NCBI GenBank assembly: GCA_903813345.2
Contig: CAIIXF020000011.1
Location: 27,646,166-27,706,165, forward strand
Reading direction: 5' to 3'
DNA length: 60,000 nucleotides
From: Owenia fusiformis
Taxonomy: Eukaryota; Annelida; Polychaeta; Sabellida; Oweniidae
Shown in pieces: positions 59,944-60,000 of the stretch. The notes beneath the pieces are model-generated. The model did not search any database. It was not told where the DNA came from and was given only the letters and a program-made list of their open reading frames with translations. The translations under genes and the position numbers were made by a program. The stretch's first letter is position 1, and every line of letters starts with the position of its first letter.

Positions 59944-60000
59944 ATTTATCACTGTGTGTCTTGTTCATTATGAAAATCATACTGGTTAGCGAATATATAG

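Overview
The window looks like AT-rich nuclear DNA of a marine invertebrate animal. It has widely spaced genes, long GT-AG introns, poly(A) signals and many non-autonomous transposons and satellites. Repeats that open with GTCC runs and continue with ATAACTCAAA and ATGGCGGCC-type modules recall mollusc or other lophotrochozoan genomes. That placement rests on memory of such genomes, and no search was run.

Region by region: 1-11,790 holds an 11-exon AMT-family ammonium transporter on the + strand. It is complete except perhaps for the extreme N-terminus. All ten introns join in frame to give 472 residues. Introns 1-4 are loaded with tandem repeats, a 338-bp satellite, a TA-flanked foldback element and a tiny retroposed tail with clean target-site duplications; intron 5 carries a lone transposon end. 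12,164-13,031 is a Tc1/mariner-like foldback MITE. 16,379-17,437 is an intact, intronless class I DAHP synthase, the first enzyme of the shikimate pathway, with a good start context and its own poly(A) signal. 17.8-21.5 kb is a repeat nest: a 5'-truncated LINE reverse transcriptase, tRNA-derived sequences, a perfect 28-bp inverted repeat and two arrays of the same palindrome.

From 21.5 kb to 60 kb no conserved protein-coding exon was recognised. The stretch contains a 2.18-kb element with about 530-bp inverted termini and a 5-bp target duplication (29,084-31,267), a 21-bp minisatellite (31.54-31.98 kb), a 248-bp MITE with an 8-bp target duplication (32,570-32,817), a 30-bp minisatellite (49.6-49.9 kb), a GTCC-type element (52.3-53.6 kb), large hairpins, and several dispersed families. 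Four strong splice donors at 25,301, 34,115, 37,107 and 42,380, each behind exon-like sequence, could be alternative 5' exons of a + strand gene whose body lies beyond the window. This is inference.

The two recognised genes do not form an obvious functional unit. One moves ammonium across a membrane. The other makes DAHP from phosphoenolpyruvate and erythrose 4-phosphate. The DAHP synthase is the most striking feature, because animals are generally held to lack the shikimate pathway. Its position near an intron-rich animal gene and between animal-type transposons argues for a resident, probably horizontally acquired, gene.
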